Of a DNA stretch of 64,000 bases, positions 28,222-37,604 are shown one piece after another. Position 1 is the stretch's first letter, and every line of letters starts with the position of its first letter. The notes beneath the pieces were generated by a model. That model worked only from the letters and a program-made list of their open reading frames with translations, did no database searches and was not told the DNA's origin. Source of the stretch: a virus; IMG/VR virus record IMGVR_UViG_3300009103_001934, positions 114,488 through 178,487 of that record; one strand, 5' to 3'. Position numbers and translations under genes: made by a program.

Positions 28222-29167
28222 ATGTGCGATATGTAAAGAAGAATACGAATCCGATAAGGAACTGCATAGGCATTTGAGAAGTCACAAAATGTTATTGGTA
28301 GATTATTATCATAAATATTTTCCAAGGAAAGACCTTTACACTGGCAACTTACTAAAATTTAAAAACAAAGAATCATACTTTGAAAACGACTTTGATAATA
28401 AAACGCATTTAAAGAAATGGTTAAATGATCAAGAAGAAAACGTAGCAAAAAGTTATTGCGTAAGGCTTTTATCTAAAAGGGTGAGAAGGCTAGGCCTAAA
28501 ATACGTTCCCACTGAAGTAGAACTTAAAAGCTCCATGATACCGCCCACATTATATCTAGAAAGAATTTTGGAAGGGTATTATTCTTTTTGTCGAGAACAG
28601 CTGTCTTTAACTCAAAAATTTAAGGCGCTCCCCAAGGGACTGGGTATGCCTCACGATCTATCCGAAAATAGCTTTAACGTATCTAACTTTACTATTTATG
28701 TAGACACTAGGGAGCAAAGGCCTTTAAAATTTAATTTTCCGATTGAAGTCAAAACTCTAAGTTTCGGAGATTACGCTTGTAGCGATAATAGAATAAGCGC
28801 GAATATTTATATAGAAAGAAAGTCTTTAACGGATTTTATAGGGACTATGAGCGGGGGGCTAGAAAGATTTAAAAAAGAAATAGAGCGATCTAAAGAAGAA
28901 AAATGCAAGTTAATTGTTTTGGTCGAAGAATCGTTAAGTAACGCGCTGTCTTTTAAATATTTACCATACATTTCGAAAAAGATAAGAGCCACGCCAGAGT
29001 TTATCTTTCATAATGTTCGAAGCCTATGTCAAGACTATGATAATATACAATTTCTATTTGTAAAGGGAAGAAAAGAAGCAACAAGGGTAATAGAAAAACT
29101 TTTTACTTACGGCTCAAAGTACGCACAATATGATTTACAATTAGCTTATGATAATAAGGAATTATAA
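28214..29167 (+). CDS. ERCC4-type nuclease with C2H2 zinc finger
   Basis: This 317-residue protein starts with a C2H2 finger (C4, C7, H20, H24) and carries an XPF/ERCC4-type nuclease domain at about 158-260: IYVDTREQRPLKF, SFGDYAC, YIERKSLTDFIGTMSGG, the VD-x-RE, GDY and ERK-x3-D metal-site residues. Such nucleases cut branched or flapped DNA. Its place two genes before terminase suggests resolving branched concatemers before packaging, like T4 gp49 functionally; that is inference. It overlaps the previous gene by 8 nt. Confidence 0.85.
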   Translation: MVKCAICKEEYESDKELHRHLRSHKMLLVDYYHKYFPRKDLYTGNLLKFKNKESYFENDFDNKTHLKKWLNDQEENVAKSYCVRLLSKRVRRLGLKYVPTEVELKSSMIPPTLYLERILEGYYSFCREQLSLTQKFKALPKGLGMPHDLSENSFNVSNFTIYVDTREQRPLKFNFPIEVKTLSFGDYACSDNRISANIYIERKSLTDFIGTMSGGLERFKKEIERSKEEKCKLIVLVEESLSNALSFKYLPYISKKIRATPEFIFHNVRSLCQDYDNIQFLFVKGRKEATRVIEKLFTYGSKYAQYDLQLAYDNKEL

Positions 29168-29169
29168 TT

Positions 29170-29787
29170 ATGAATATCAATATAAAACGAGAAGAATATT
29201 TTGATCATCCCCATAATACGACGATAGAAAACGAGCGGGCTATAGAAGTAGTTATGGGACTTAGATACCTTAAAGAATGCGGAAAAAGCTTAACAAAAGA
29301 TAGGATAATCGAAATTGGCTCAGTTATGCCTCATTACTTGAAACAACCAGTATCTCATGAAGTTTTAGACCCAGAAGACCCATACGCTACGATAGTAGAT
29401 TTTGCGGAAAATCATAGCTATAAAGGAGATCATGTCTTAAGTATATCAACAATCGAACACATAGGAAAAGTGGGACCACGAGACCAATTTAAAAACGCAG
29501 AAGAAGAAAATTTGCCCTTGGGCTACAATTTGTTATGCAGAATCTATGAAGAAAGTAAATCATGTTTGATTTCTTGGCCGATAGGCTATAATACATTCCT
29601 TGATAATAGCGTCTTAAACTCTAAAGAAAATGGTGTTGAATTAAATTATTTTTTTTATATAAAAATGTGTTCCGAGCCCGAGCCCGTATGGGAATTGGAG
29701 CAAAGTGATGAAGGATTTAAACATTTTTATGGTACGCCGTTTTCACATGCGAACAGCGTAATTTTTGTCCATAACATGACTTCATAA
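29170..29787 (+). CDS. Putative methyltransferase-fold protein
   Basis: This 205-residue protein has RIIEIGSVMPHYL (motif I-like), an acidic HEVLDPEDPYATIVD and HVLSISTIEHIGKVGP, resembling SAM-dependent methyltransferases. Motif I lacks the canonical GxGxG. It sits directly between the nuclease and terminase genes (0-2 nt gaps). Acceptor unknown. Confidence 0.6.
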   Translation: MNINIKREEYFDHPHNTTIENERAIEVVMGLRYLKECGKSLTKDRIIEIGSVMPHYLKQPVSHEVLDPEDPYATIVDFAENHSYKGDHVLSISTIEHIGKVGPRDQFKNAEEENLPLGYNLLCRIYEESKSCLISWPIGYNTFLDNSVLNSKENGVELNYFFYIKMCSEPEPVWELEQSDEGFKHFYGTPFSHANSVIFVHNMTS

Positions 29788-31614
29788 ATGTGGTACTGTC
29801 CAGAAAAGTATACAAAAGATATTCCGAGCGTTAACGGAGAACTTCTTAAACTAGAAGGAGACCTTAATACTAAGGAAGCCAAGATTTCTTTAGCTAAGTT
29901 CTTGCGAGCAAATCTAGGCTTTACCACAGAATTGATCTCAGGGATCAAACTCGCCCCCTTTCAAGAGATAACCCTAAAGGGTATGATGAATCGAAATTTT
30001 TCGATGTGCGTCTGGGGTCGCGGTTGCGGTAAAACCTTCATAGCTTCCATCTTTTGTTTCTTGCAGTGCATTTTTGAGCCCGGAACTAAAATACTTATAG
30101 CTGGCCCTACATTCCGTACCGCCCGTTTTATTTTTGAAAATTTAGAGAAAATCGTAGACTCAAAAGGCGCACAATTTTTAATGCAGTGTTTCGGCGCAAA
30201 GTCCAAACGGAATGATCAATTTAAGTGGGATATTAATGGGGGAACTATCACCGCTATTCCGTTATCTGGAGAAAAGATCCGCGGTTTTCGTGCAAACGTT
30301 TTGGTCTTGGACGAATATTTATTACTTCCCGAAGATCTCATTAAAACTGTACTTATGCCATTCTTAGTCGCTCCTCAAGACATGAAGGAGAGAATAGAAA
30401 TAAGAGAAATAGAAGATAAGCTAATTAAAGAGGGCAAAATGAAAGAGAGCCAGAGAATGGTATTTGAAAATGATTCTAAAATGATTGCTCTTTCCTCTGC
30501 CTCTTACACGTTTGAAAATTTATATAAACAATATAAAGAATGGACAGACAAAATTTACTCTAAAGAATCTATAGACGCAGATTATTTTATTTCACAAATG
30601 GGTTATGAGTCCTTACCGGAGCATATGATTGATACGACAATTATCGAAGAGGCTCAAAATGGTGGCCAAAGTCATTCTAGTTTTTTACGTGAATATTGCG
30701 CTCAATTTACTGACGGCTCAGATAGCTATTTTAGCGCAAAGAAAATGTATGAATGTACTATCCCTGATGGAGAGTTACCCAGCACAAAAATAGTGGGAGA
30801 CTCAGGAGCTAAGTATATTTTAGCTATTGACCCTAGTTTTTCTAATAGCCCCACTTCTGACTATTTTGCTATGTCTATTTTAGAATTGAATGACGAAACT
30901 CAACAAGGGACTCTTGTTCATAATTATGCTGTTGCTGGCGGAAATCTAAAGGATCATATTCATTATATGTATCATGTTGTCAAAAATTTTGATTTAGAAA
31001 TGATCGTTATCGATAATGCAGGATATCAATTTATTGATAGCTGTAACGAAAACGCCCTTTTTAAAAAGGATAAAATTGAATTAAAATTCTTTGAGTTTAA
31101 AAGCGATGCGGACGGGGCAGATTATCAAAAAGCATTAACGAAAGTAAGAAGGCAATATAACAAAGAAAACCAAACTATAGTGTTTAAACAAGTATTTACT
31201 TCAGATTTTATTAGACAAGCGAACGAGCATTTACAAGCCTGTATAGACCACAAAAAGATTTGGTTTGCTTCTAAAACCGTCGCTAATCCGGAAGCTTTTA
31301 ATCGGTATTCTGGCAAAAAAGTAACCTTAAAACATATCGGAGAAAAAAGCCTTATAGAATTTATAGAGGCTCAAGACGCATTAATATACCAAACGAAGAA
31401 GCAGTGCACCTTAATCGAAGTAAAGTCAACGGCTAGGGGTACACAGACCTTTGACCTCCCCTTGCATTTAAAACGCTCCACAAGCTCGTCTAGAGCCCGC
31501 AAGGATAATTATACGACGCTTATGTTATCTAATTGGGGAGTTAAAAGTTATTATGATATCATGTCCAAACCGCTTGACGATAATACTGGCACTTTTGTTC
31601 CAAGGATGATATAA
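29788..31614 (+). CDS. terL: Terminase large subunit
   Basis: This 608-residue protein has Walker A WGRGCGKT (76-83), a motif-rich ATPase domain with Walker B VLVLDEY (about 168-174), a coupling segment MIALSSASYTFENL, and a C-terminal RNase H-like nuclease with YILAIDPSFSN, MIVIDNAGYQ and a late Asp (ARKDNYTTLML). It pumps DNA into the prohead and cuts concatemers. It begins right at the previous stop. The length and layout are T4-like. Confidence 0.95.
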   Translation: MWYCPEKYTKDIPSVNGELLKLEGDLNTKEAKISLAKFLRANLGFTTELISGIKLAPFQEITLKGMMNRNFSMCVWGRGCGKTFIASIFCFLQCIFEPGTKILIAGPTFRTARFIFENLEKIVDSKGAQFLMQCFGAKSKRNDQFKWDINGGTITAIPLSGEKIRGFRANVLVLDEYLLLPEDLIKTVLMPFLVAPQDMKERIEIREIEDKLIKEGKMKESQRMVFENDSKMIALSSASYTFENLYKQYKEWTDKIYSKESIDADYFISQMGYESLPEHMIDTTIIEEAQNGGQSHSSFLREYCAQFTDGSDSYFSAKKMYECTIPDGELPSTKIVGDSGAKYILAIDPSFSNSPTSDYFAMSILELNDETQQGTLVHNYAVAGGNLKDHIHYMYHVVKNFDLEMIVIDNAGYQFIDSCNENALFKKDKIELKFFEFKSDADGADYQKALTKVRRQYNKENQTIVFKQVFTSDFIRQANEHLQACIDHKKIWFASKTVANPEAFNRYSGKKVTLKHIGEKSLIEFIEAQDALIYQTKKQCTLIEVKSTARGTQTFDLPLHLKRSTSSSRARKDNYTTLMLSNWGVKSYYDIMSKPLDDNTGTFVPRMI

Positions 31615-31617
31615 TTA

Positions 31618-31626
31618 GTGTAATAA
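31618..31626 (+). promoter_or_regulatory. GTGTAATA motif (candidate phage promoter)
   Basis: GTGTAATAA lies in the 19-nt gap between terminase and portal genes; the portal ATG is at 31634. Confidence 0.55.
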
Positions 31627-31633
31627 CAAAAAG

Positions 31634-33673
31634 ATGAAAAAAGGTCAAACAAGGTTAAAACAGACTAAACCAGTAAAAGAAGAAATCGTTGCTACTTCTG
31701 CTCAACCGCTCATGACAGAAAGCACAGCTTCTTATTCGGCTCGGCCGACAAGGAGTCGCAGGAATAAAGCAGGAAATATAGAAAGAACGGACAGATTTAG
31801 TAATATTGAAAGCGGAATCGTCCCCTTTAATTATAGTACAACCGGATACGGCAGTAAAACATCTAATATTGACATTAGGGATACAGTTATGCTGTGTCAA
31901 AAAGCTTATTATAATTTTGCCGTATTTAGGAACGCCATCGATTTGATGACTGAATTTTCTATTAGCAAGCTCTTTATGAGAGGCGGAAGTAAAAAGTCTC
32001 AAGTTTTCTTCGAGGCCTTCTTCGATAAAGTCGACGTTTTGTCTTTAATGGATAGATTTTTTAGAGAGTATTACAGAAGCGGTAATGTTTTTGTTTATAG
32101 GTACGACGGGCTTATTAATAAAAAGGACCTAAATAGAATGAGTCAGACCTTCGGAGTGTCAAGAGCAAACACAAAGTATTCTATACCTCTTAGGTATTCG
32201 ATTTTAAATCCTGCGGATATACAGGTGGGAGGAAATATCTCATTTGCTAATAGTCAATATTACAAGCTGGTAAATGGCTATGAATTAGAAAGACTTAGAA
32301 ACCCAAGAACGGACGAGGATGCGAGCGTTTTTGAAAGTCTCCCGGAACAAATTAAAGATCAAATTAAACAAAAAAGCGCTAACGTGACTATTCCGCTAGA
32401 GCAAGAAAAAATTAACGCTGTATTCTATAAAAAACAAGATTACGAACCATTCGCTGTTCCCATGGGATACCCAGTGCTAGATGATATAAATTGGAAAGCG
32501 GAAATGAAGAAGATGGACATGGCTGTAGCAAGAACTATGCAGCAGACTATCCTGTTGGTCACCATGGGTACCGAACCCGATAAGGGGGGCGTTAACCAAC
32601 GGAACTTGGCTGCCATGCAGGACTTATTTACAAACCAATCTGTAGGCAGAGTATTAATCGCGGATTATACTACAAAAGCTCAATTTGTCATCCCAGAGGT
32701 AGGGAGCATTTTGGATGCAAAAAAATATGAGGTAGTAAATAAAGATATAGAACTGGGATTAGGAACAATTATCACTGGCGGAGCAGAAAAATTTGCAAAT
32801 CAAAGCGTGAAAGTAGAAATGTTCATGGCTAAGTTAAAACAGGCGAGAGAGGCCTTTCTGCATCAGTTTTTGATTCCCGAAGTCAAGCGGGTCGCTAAAG
32901 ATTTGGGTTTTAAAAATTACCCTACTCCTTATTTTCATAAGCTATCTTTAAAAAATGATGATATTATGGCTCGTATATATGCAAGACTAATTGAAATGGG
33001 TATTTTAACTCCAGAAGAAGGCATGGAGGCCTTAGACACAGGAAGACTGCCGACAAATACAGAATCTATTGAGTCTCAAGAAGCGTTATTAAAATTAAAA
33101 GAGAAAGGCTTTTATGAACCCATGGTGGGCGGGCCTCAAACTCAAATGGAACTGGCAGACAAGCAGGCCGATGTTCAAATTGAGATGCAAGATAAAAACC
33201 TTAAGACTCAAGAAAAAATAAATCATGAAAAAGTAAAACAAGCCGAAAAATCTAGCAAACAAAACGCGTCTCCTGCTAAGAAGCCGGGGCAACAAGCGGG
33301 AAGGCCTTCGGGGACGAGCTCTCCGCAGACAACAAAGAAAGTTTCTCCGATCGGGGCCAACGAATCTTATTCAGTTCTTAAGGTTAAAGACAATTTCGCT
33401 TTAGCGGACAAGTTATATAGAAAAGTAGTCACCTCTTTAAAACGTAAGCATAAAATTAAAGAATTATCAGAAAGCCAAGAAGGTATAGCTTTTGAAATTA
33501 CGAAAACGATTGTGGCCAACGAAGAATCTTCAAATTGGAATAAAAAAGTAAAAGACTATCTCAAAAGCCCAATTGACACCAACCCGGAAAGAATTGCTAA
33601 GATACAAAAAATATCTTATGATCACCAAGTAGACGATTATCTAGCCAGTATTTTATACATTAGTAAAATATGA
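31634..33673 (+). CDS. Portal protein
   Basis: This 679-residue protein follows terminase and has portal-like features: FAVFRNAIDLMTEFSISKLF, FFREYYRSGNVFVYRYDG, a helical region (VARTMQQTILLVTMGTEPDK), a long coiled-coil/Lys-rich C-terminal segment, and a terminal helical domain (DYLKSPIDTNPERIAKIQKI). The portal forms the dodecameric ring at one capsid vertex through which DNA passes. Position directly after terL is the standard order. Assignment rests on order and pattern, not on a single motif. Confidence 0.85.
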   Translation: MKKGQTRLKQTKPVKEEIVATSAQPLMTESTASYSARPTRSRRNKAGNIERTDRFSNIESGIVPFNYSTTGYGSKTSNIDIRDTVMLCQKAYYNFAVFRNAIDLMTEFSISKLFMRGGSKKSQVFFEAFFDKVDVLSLMDRFFREYYRSGNVFVYRYDGLINKKDLNRMSQTFGVSRANTKYSIPLRYSILNPADIQVGGNISFANSQYYKLVNGYELERLRNPRTDEDASVFESLPEQIKDQIKQKSANVTIPLEQEKINAVFYKKQDYEPFAVPMGYPVLDDINWKAEMKKMDMAVARTMQQTILLVTMGTEPDKGGVNQRNLAAMQDLFTNQSVGRVLIADYTTKAQFVIPEVGSILDAKKYEVVNKDIELGLGTIITGGAEKFANQSVKVEMFMAKLKQAREAFLHQFLIPEVKRVAKDLGFKNYPTPYFHKLSLKNDDIMARIYARLIEMGILTPEEGMEALDTGRLPTNTESIESQEALLKLKEKGFYEPMVGGPQTQMELADKQADVQIEMQDKNLKTQEKINHEKVKQAEKSSKQNASPAKKPGQQAGRPSGTSSPQTTKKVSPIGANESYSVLKVKDNFALADKLYRKVVTSLKRKHKIKELSESQEGIAFEITKTIVANEESSNWNKKVKDYLKSPIDTNPERIAKIQKISYDHQVDDYLASILYISKI

Positions 33674-33677
33674 TATT

Positions 33678-35504
33678 ATGTCCAGAAATAGAATTATACA
33701 TAATGTCCAAGAGGTCCTTGTTGGTTCTCCAGACGGTGAAGATGATGCAATCGTAACGGGAATAATTGGGCATCAAATTTTAAAAAGATTAAACCTCGTT
33801 CAGTCTTTTAATTATACCGTCGGCACTAAAACAAATACGGCTGATGTCTTAGGAAAATCTGCTCCCATAGCGGAAAAAGTAGATCGGCCTCCGGACATAA
33901 CATTAGATTTAAGCTATTATTTAGACGGAGTGAACAACGAAAAAAGGTTAGGGCTCACATGCGCAAATGGAGCAACTACAACAGACCTTTGGAATAAAAA
34001 TATAATTCACGAAATAACTGATAATTCAAGAGATAAAGACAAAAGGAATATATATCTTATAGTTAATAAAAATGCTCAAGATATAAATAATCCGACGAAA
34101 GACTACCCTAGAGTAGACTACATGAATGACTCTACGCTCGAAACCCAGAAGGGCGATTTAATTAATCCAGAAAGTACGGGATATGGAGTGGTAATTTTTC
34201 AAAATTGTTATTTAGACTCTTACTCATTAAATGTTGAACCGGGATCTATGCCTCTTGTAAATATTAGTTATGTCGCAGATAACATAGTAGCTTACGCTTC
34301 TGGGAGTGGAATTAATATTCCTTATTTGGATTCGAAAAAGGGAGAGGTAACGGATACTGTTGCTAGTGTTTATACTTCAGATTTTTACAGCGACACCGTA
34401 AGACTTCAATCCGCAGGAAGCGCAATTGAAGGTTGGACGCCCAGTGATGGAGAGATATCTTGGGGCATAACAAGTTACAACGGAGAAACTTATCCTCTAA
34501 AAGTTATATTTAGTACAACTAACGGCGGCCAAGATAATAGTAGTGGCCATTATACTTATAAAGACTTTCTAACTGTAGGAAAAAAATATAGGATAACAGG
34601 AAAAGTATACATCAATTCTAGCAATAGCAAAGTGAATGTCGTCGGAATTGACAATTATATTCCCGGAAACCAAGCAACAATAAAAGACATTACCACCAAA
34701 GGAGAATGGGTTAGTTTCGATGAAGAATTTACGGCTGTTGGATCTGTCCTATATTTCTGGGCAAAAGAAGGTACGGGAGACTATACTTTTCAAATCACTT
34801 CTGGAAGTGACGAATTTGCAATTAAAGATATTGTAGTAACAGAAATCAAAGAATTCATTATACCAAGACATTTTAAAAATATTTCAAATACGGACACGCT
34901 TGACTTTAAGAGTCTTGAGATAGACAGTGGCACCGAAAGGGAAGCTTTAAAGTCTAATAATATTGAATTTACTTTATCTCCGGAAAGCGAGAACGGTATA
35001 GCTTTTTATAAAGATACGGTTCAGTCTTGTAGTATCGATTTTTCATTAGAGAGAGAAAATATAAATCTCTTTGCACATAATTTATATTCCGATCGACTCC
35101 CTGAATTTCCCGTAGAAGTATCCATGTCGGTAGATCTTTTATCGAAAGAAACCTTAACGGGTTCTTTTTTAACTAACGTAGACGAAAACACTTATTATAA
35201 TGCGACTATAGATTTTAAAAATGAAAGTGGAGAAATCGCAGCGAGGTACAGCTTATCTAAGGCTAAATTAAAATCCACCTCGCAAGACTCTTCAGTACGG
35301 GAGAATAAAACTGCGTCACTTAATCTCAAAAGCTATATGAATTTCGAAGATAACGATAGGGGACTGTTCGTCAGCGGGAAGGTCCTAGGCTTAGTCGTAA
35401 ACATATTAAATGAAGATCAAAGTACACCACCAGAGGGGCCGGAGTACGTTTTAAATGACGATGGGGAGATATTAAAAGCGACCGTAGGGAATCCTCAATT
35501 TTAA
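33678..35504 (+). CDS. Virion structural protein with carbohydrate-binding-like insert
   Basis: This 608-residue protein is beta-rich. Residues about 1-215 and 400-590 look like one fold (SFNYTVGTKTNTADVLG ... SYSLNVEPGSMPLVNISYVA ... TLSPESENGIAFYKDTVQSC). Residues about 230-390 (SDTVRLQSAGSAIEGWTPSD ... YRITGKVYINSSNSKVNVVG) resemble a jelly-roll carbohydrate-binding module inserted into it. A tail-tube or neck-type protein with a decoration domain would fit, but the family is not recognised. It lies 4 nt after portal. Confidence 0.6.
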   Translation: MSRNRIIHNVQEVLVGSPDGEDDAIVTGIIGHQILKRLNLVQSFNYTVGTKTNTADVLGKSAPIAEKVDRPPDITLDLSYYLDGVNNEKRLGLTCANGATTTDLWNKNIIHEITDNSRDKDKRNIYLIVNKNAQDINNPTKDYPRVDYMNDSTLETQKGDLINPESTGYGVVIFQNCYLDSYSLNVEPGSMPLVNISYVADNIVAYASGSGINIPYLDSKKGEVTDTVASVYTSDFYSDTVRLQSAGSAIEGWTPSDGEISWGITSYNGETYPLKVIFSTTNGGQDNSSGHYTYKDFLTVGKKYRITGKVYINSSNSKVNVVGIDNYIPGNQATIKDITTKGEWVSFDEEFTAVGSVLYFWAKEGTGDYTFQITSGSDEFAIKDIVVTEIKEFIIPRHFKNISNTDTLDFKSLEIDSGTEREALKSNNIEFTLSPESENGIAFYKDTVQSCSIDFSLERENINLFAHNLYSDRLPEFPVEVSMSVDLLSKETLTGSFLTNVDENTYYNATIDFKNESGEIAARYSLSKAKLKSTSQDSSVRENKTASLNLKSYMNFEDNDRGLFVSGKVLGLVVNILNEDQSTPPEGPEYVLNDDGEILKATVGNPQF

Positions 35505-35506
35505 AA

Positions 35507-35515
35507 GTGTAATAT
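35507..35515 (+). promoter_or_regulatory. GTGTAATA motif (candidate phage promoter)
   Basis: GTGTAATAT, followed by AAGGAAG, lies just before the ATG at 35527. Confidence 0.55.
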
Positions 35516-35526
35516 AAGGAAGAAAA

Positions 35527-35946
35527 ATGGCACAGAGTACAAAATTAAAAGATCTAGATAAAGTAATCATCATGGGTAAGGTCGGTATTGGAGATACACA
35601 ACCCGCAGACCGATTGGTTTTAAAGCCGGACGCGAATGGAAACTCCACAATTCGCGTAGACCATAGTAATGACGGCAACGGCGTAAGATTTACCTCAATT
35701 GATAACGCGGGATACAAGGCGGGAATTTATTGGAACAATTCTGGCGGGCTAGAAAAATGGAGAATAATCGCAGATCCTAATGGAGATAATACCGGAAATT
35801 TACAAATTAGAGCATATTCAAATACCATAACTGCAATTGAATTAACACAAAACGGTGAAATAATTATGCCCAATTTACCTACGGAAGAGCCTGATACTAC
35901 AGGGGCCATTTGGAACGATGGAGGCACTTTAAAGATTAAAAGCTAG
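35527..35946 (+). CDS. Fibre-like virion protein
   Basis: This 139-residue protein, with KVGIGDTQPADRLVLKPDAN, STIRVDHSND and WNDGGTLKIKS, has the short repeated beta strands and the VGIG..P signature seen in phage fibre and structural proteins. It is probably a small virion component. An AAGGAAG ribosome-binding site precedes it. Confidence 0.65.
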   Translation: MAQSTKLKDLDKVIIMGKVGIGDTQPADRLVLKPDANGNSTIRVDHSNDGNGVRFTSIDNAGYKAGIYWNNSGGLEKWRIIADPNGDNTGNLQIRAYSNTITAIELTQNGEIIMPNLPTEEPDTTGAIWNDGGTLKIKS

Positions 35947-35953
35947 TTATACG

Positions 35954-35961
35954 GTGTAACT
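35954..35961 (+). promoter_or_regulatory. GTGTAACT motif (candidate phage promoter)
   Basis: GTGTAACT lies a few nucleotides before the GTG start at 35968. Confidence 0.45.
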
Positions 35962-35967
35962 ATATAT

Positions 35968-36156
35968 GTGCTAACCTATCCAGAAATTCGAGGCGTCTTG
36001 GCCGAAATGGAGGCAGAATTTAAGGAGTCTGCAGAAAAGCCTCAACAAGAATCGTTTTCTAAAAACGCTATTTTTGTCTTAGCTATGGTTGACCGTAGGC
36101 TTGGAAAAAGACTCCAAGCAAAGGTAGCTAAGAGTAAACAAAAATTCTTTTTTTAA
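35968..36156 (+). CDS. Small hypothetical protein, GTG start
   Basis: This 62-residue protein is helical and basic at its C-terminus (RRLGKRLQAKVAKSKQK). It uses a GTG start next to the GTGTAAC motif. No family is recognised. The stop lies 2 nt before the next ATG. Confidence 0.6.
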   Translation: MLTYPEIRGVLAEMEAEFKESAEKPQQESFSKNAIFVLAMVDRRLGKRLQAKVAKSKQKFFF

Positions 36157-36158
36157 TT

Positions 36159-36611
36159 ATGAAAAACCTACTACTTAAATTTAAAGGCTTGCTCGGCTCC
36201 GTATGGAGTCGCGTATTGAATCATTATATTACTGTTTGCGCCGTATTAATTGTATCTATATGTTTCTTGGGAAATACATTAAGGATTCAAGTAGATTATG
36301 AAAAACAACTGTTAGATTTAGAAAAAAATCATATTGAAGCGATGGGGTTGATAGAAGAGCAAGCGGTAGTTATAACTGAGCAAAACGAGGGCCTTGAAGA
36401 CCAAAGTGGTCTCATACAGGAACAAGGAGCTTTAATCAATAGGCTGATAGGTATAGTTAATGAGCAAAAGAGTATTATTCATTATCAAGGGCAAATCATT
36501 CAAGAGCTAATGAAAAGACTCAGAGATAACGGGCTTTTACCTAAGGCCCCGAACAAGGACAGGAGCGACGCGAATTGGATTCTCTATGAAAGACCTTCGG
36601 ATACTCAATAA
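36159..36611 (+). CDS. Membrane-anchored coiled-coil protein, i-spanin candidate
   Basis: This 150-residue protein has an N-terminal transmembrane segment (about 24-42, YITVCAVLIVSICFLGNTL) followed by a long coiled coil with QE/EQ repeats (ITEQNEGLEDQSGLIQEQGA). This is the topology of an inner-membrane spanin (Rz-like). Small lipoproteins that could be the outer-membrane partner lie 0.8-1.5 kb downstream. If true, it would help disrupt a Gram-negative outer membrane at lysis. Confidence 0.6.
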   Translation: MKNLLLKFKGLLGSVWSRVLNHYITVCAVLIVSICFLGNTLRIQVDYEKQLLDLEKNHIEAMGLIEEQAVVITEQNEGLEDQSGLIQEQGALINRLIGIVNEQKSIIHYQGQIIQELMKRLRDNGLLPKAPNKDRSDANWILYERPSDTQ

Positions 36612-36867
36612 AACCAACGTTCACTACTGGAATAAAAAAAAGACAGACTGGGCTGTTCAGGATAAAGACGGATACTGGTGGATAATCCCCGGGTCTGAGA
36701 TGGCGGAAACGAGGCTTGATAAAAACAAAAAGATGAAGATGCCGTCAAAAAAGAAAATACGCCAATCCTCTGTCAGGGCGTCTTTAGAAATTATGTTGTG
36801 GATTATTTTTGCTTCTCTAGTCGGCGTGAGTTTTGCTTTAAACGTAATCTATTATTTATTAAAATGA
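36586..36867 (+). CDS. Small membrane protein
   Basis: This 93-residue protein has a basic, aromatic N-terminal part (NKTNVHYWNKKKTDWAVQDK) and a C-terminal transmembrane helix (IMLWIIFASLVGVSFALNVI). It overlaps the preceding gene by 26 nt and the next by 4 nt. It sits inside the lysis-like cluster and could be a holin or membrane partner; this is not shown by sequence. Confidence 0.6.
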   Translation: MKDLRILNKTNVHYWNKKKTDWAVQDKDGYWWIIPGSEMAETRLDKNKKMKMPSKKKIRQSSVRASLEIMLWIIFASLVGVSFALNVIYYLLK

Positions 36868-37385
36868 ATTTAATTAAAAAGCCAGCTTGGATTTTAGCTT
36901 TGATGTTAGCTTTAGGACCAATACCGGGGTGCGCTTTATTCGACAGGCACCAAAAAAATTCAGAAGGATATTACGAAAGACACTTCTGGGCGTGTGGGCC
37001 CATAGCCTTGGAAAAGGCCTTCTCGAAGAAATATGAAAGACGAGGTATTGCTTATTGCGTAAGCAGAGAAGAATTAAGCAAGCAGATCCAAGATTATGGA
37101 ATGCTTAGAAAAGAGCTACTTTCTTATTTCGATAAAGAAGCCGTGGGCATTACTTGGCCGTCAGAAATTAAAAAGCTTGCAAGGAAGCATGGATTCGATG
37201 TTACAAAGATAGACGATATAAACTCTTTGGATTCAAATGAAGATATTGCAATTGTTTTAATTCATGGTAAATTTTTTAGCAAGCAGTATCACTGGTTGGT
37301 ATATCCACTGGATGACGTTAAAAATTTTTATGGGAAAAAAACAGTAATTGACGTCATATACTTGTTAAAATGGAAAGGAGAATAA
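36864..37385 (+). CDS. Lipoprotein with C39-like cysteine peptidase domain
   Basis: This 173-residue protein has a lipoprotein signal peptide with lipobox LGPIPGC (Cys23) and a papain-like C39-type domain: FWACGPIALEKAF with catalytic Cys44 and YHWLVYPLDD with the His-Asp pair. C39-like peptidases cut peptides after Gly-Gly or act on other short substrates. A secreted, membrane-anchored peptidase is unusual in a virion gene block. The ATG at 36864 is chosen because it directly precedes the signal peptide; an upstream in-frame start lies inside the previous gene. Confidence 0.7.
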   Translation: MNLIKKPAWILALMLALGPIPGCALFDRHQKNSEGYYERHFWACGPIALEKAFSKKYERRGIAYCVSREELSKQIQDYGMLRKELLSYFDKEAVGITWPSEIKKLARKHGFDVTKIDDINSLDSNEDIAIVLIHGKFFSKQYHWLVYPLDDVKNFYGKKTVIDVIYLLKWKGE

Positions 37386-37389
37386 AATT

Positions 37390-37527
37390 ATGAAAAAATT
37401 ATTAGCACTTTTTGCCGCAGTACTATTCATGGGCTGCAATTGGGGTTCGAGTGTCTGCTCTTGTGGGGTAGATTGCTGCGAGTCTGGTAATTGCTCTACA
37501 GTTGATTGTAATTGTGCCTGTAAGTGA
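37390..37527 (+). CDS. Cysteine-rich mini-lipoprotein (45 aa)
   Basis: This short ORF encodes a signal peptide MKKLLALFAAVLFMGC (lipobox FMGC) and a mature part with eight further Cys (SVCSCGVDCCESGNCSTV). It starts 4 nt after the C39-like gene. A candidate o-spanin or a metal/disulfide-rich surface peptide; the function is unknown. Confidence 0.65.
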   Translation: MKKLLALFAAVLFMGCNWGSSVCSCGVDCCESGNCSTVDCNCACK

Positions 37528-37537
37528 AATTTTTTAC

Positions 37538-37566
37538 TTGCTTTTAGTCTGGTACTCTGCTATTAT
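37538..37566 (+). promoter_or_regulatory. sigma70-type promoter with extended -10
   Basis: TTGCTT at 37538-37543 and TATTAT at 37561-37566 are 17 nt apart, with TGC before the -10. Confidence 0.7.
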
Positions 37567-37604
37567 TAAATCACCCTTAAGTAAGGGGTTTATTGATAAA
37601 TAGT

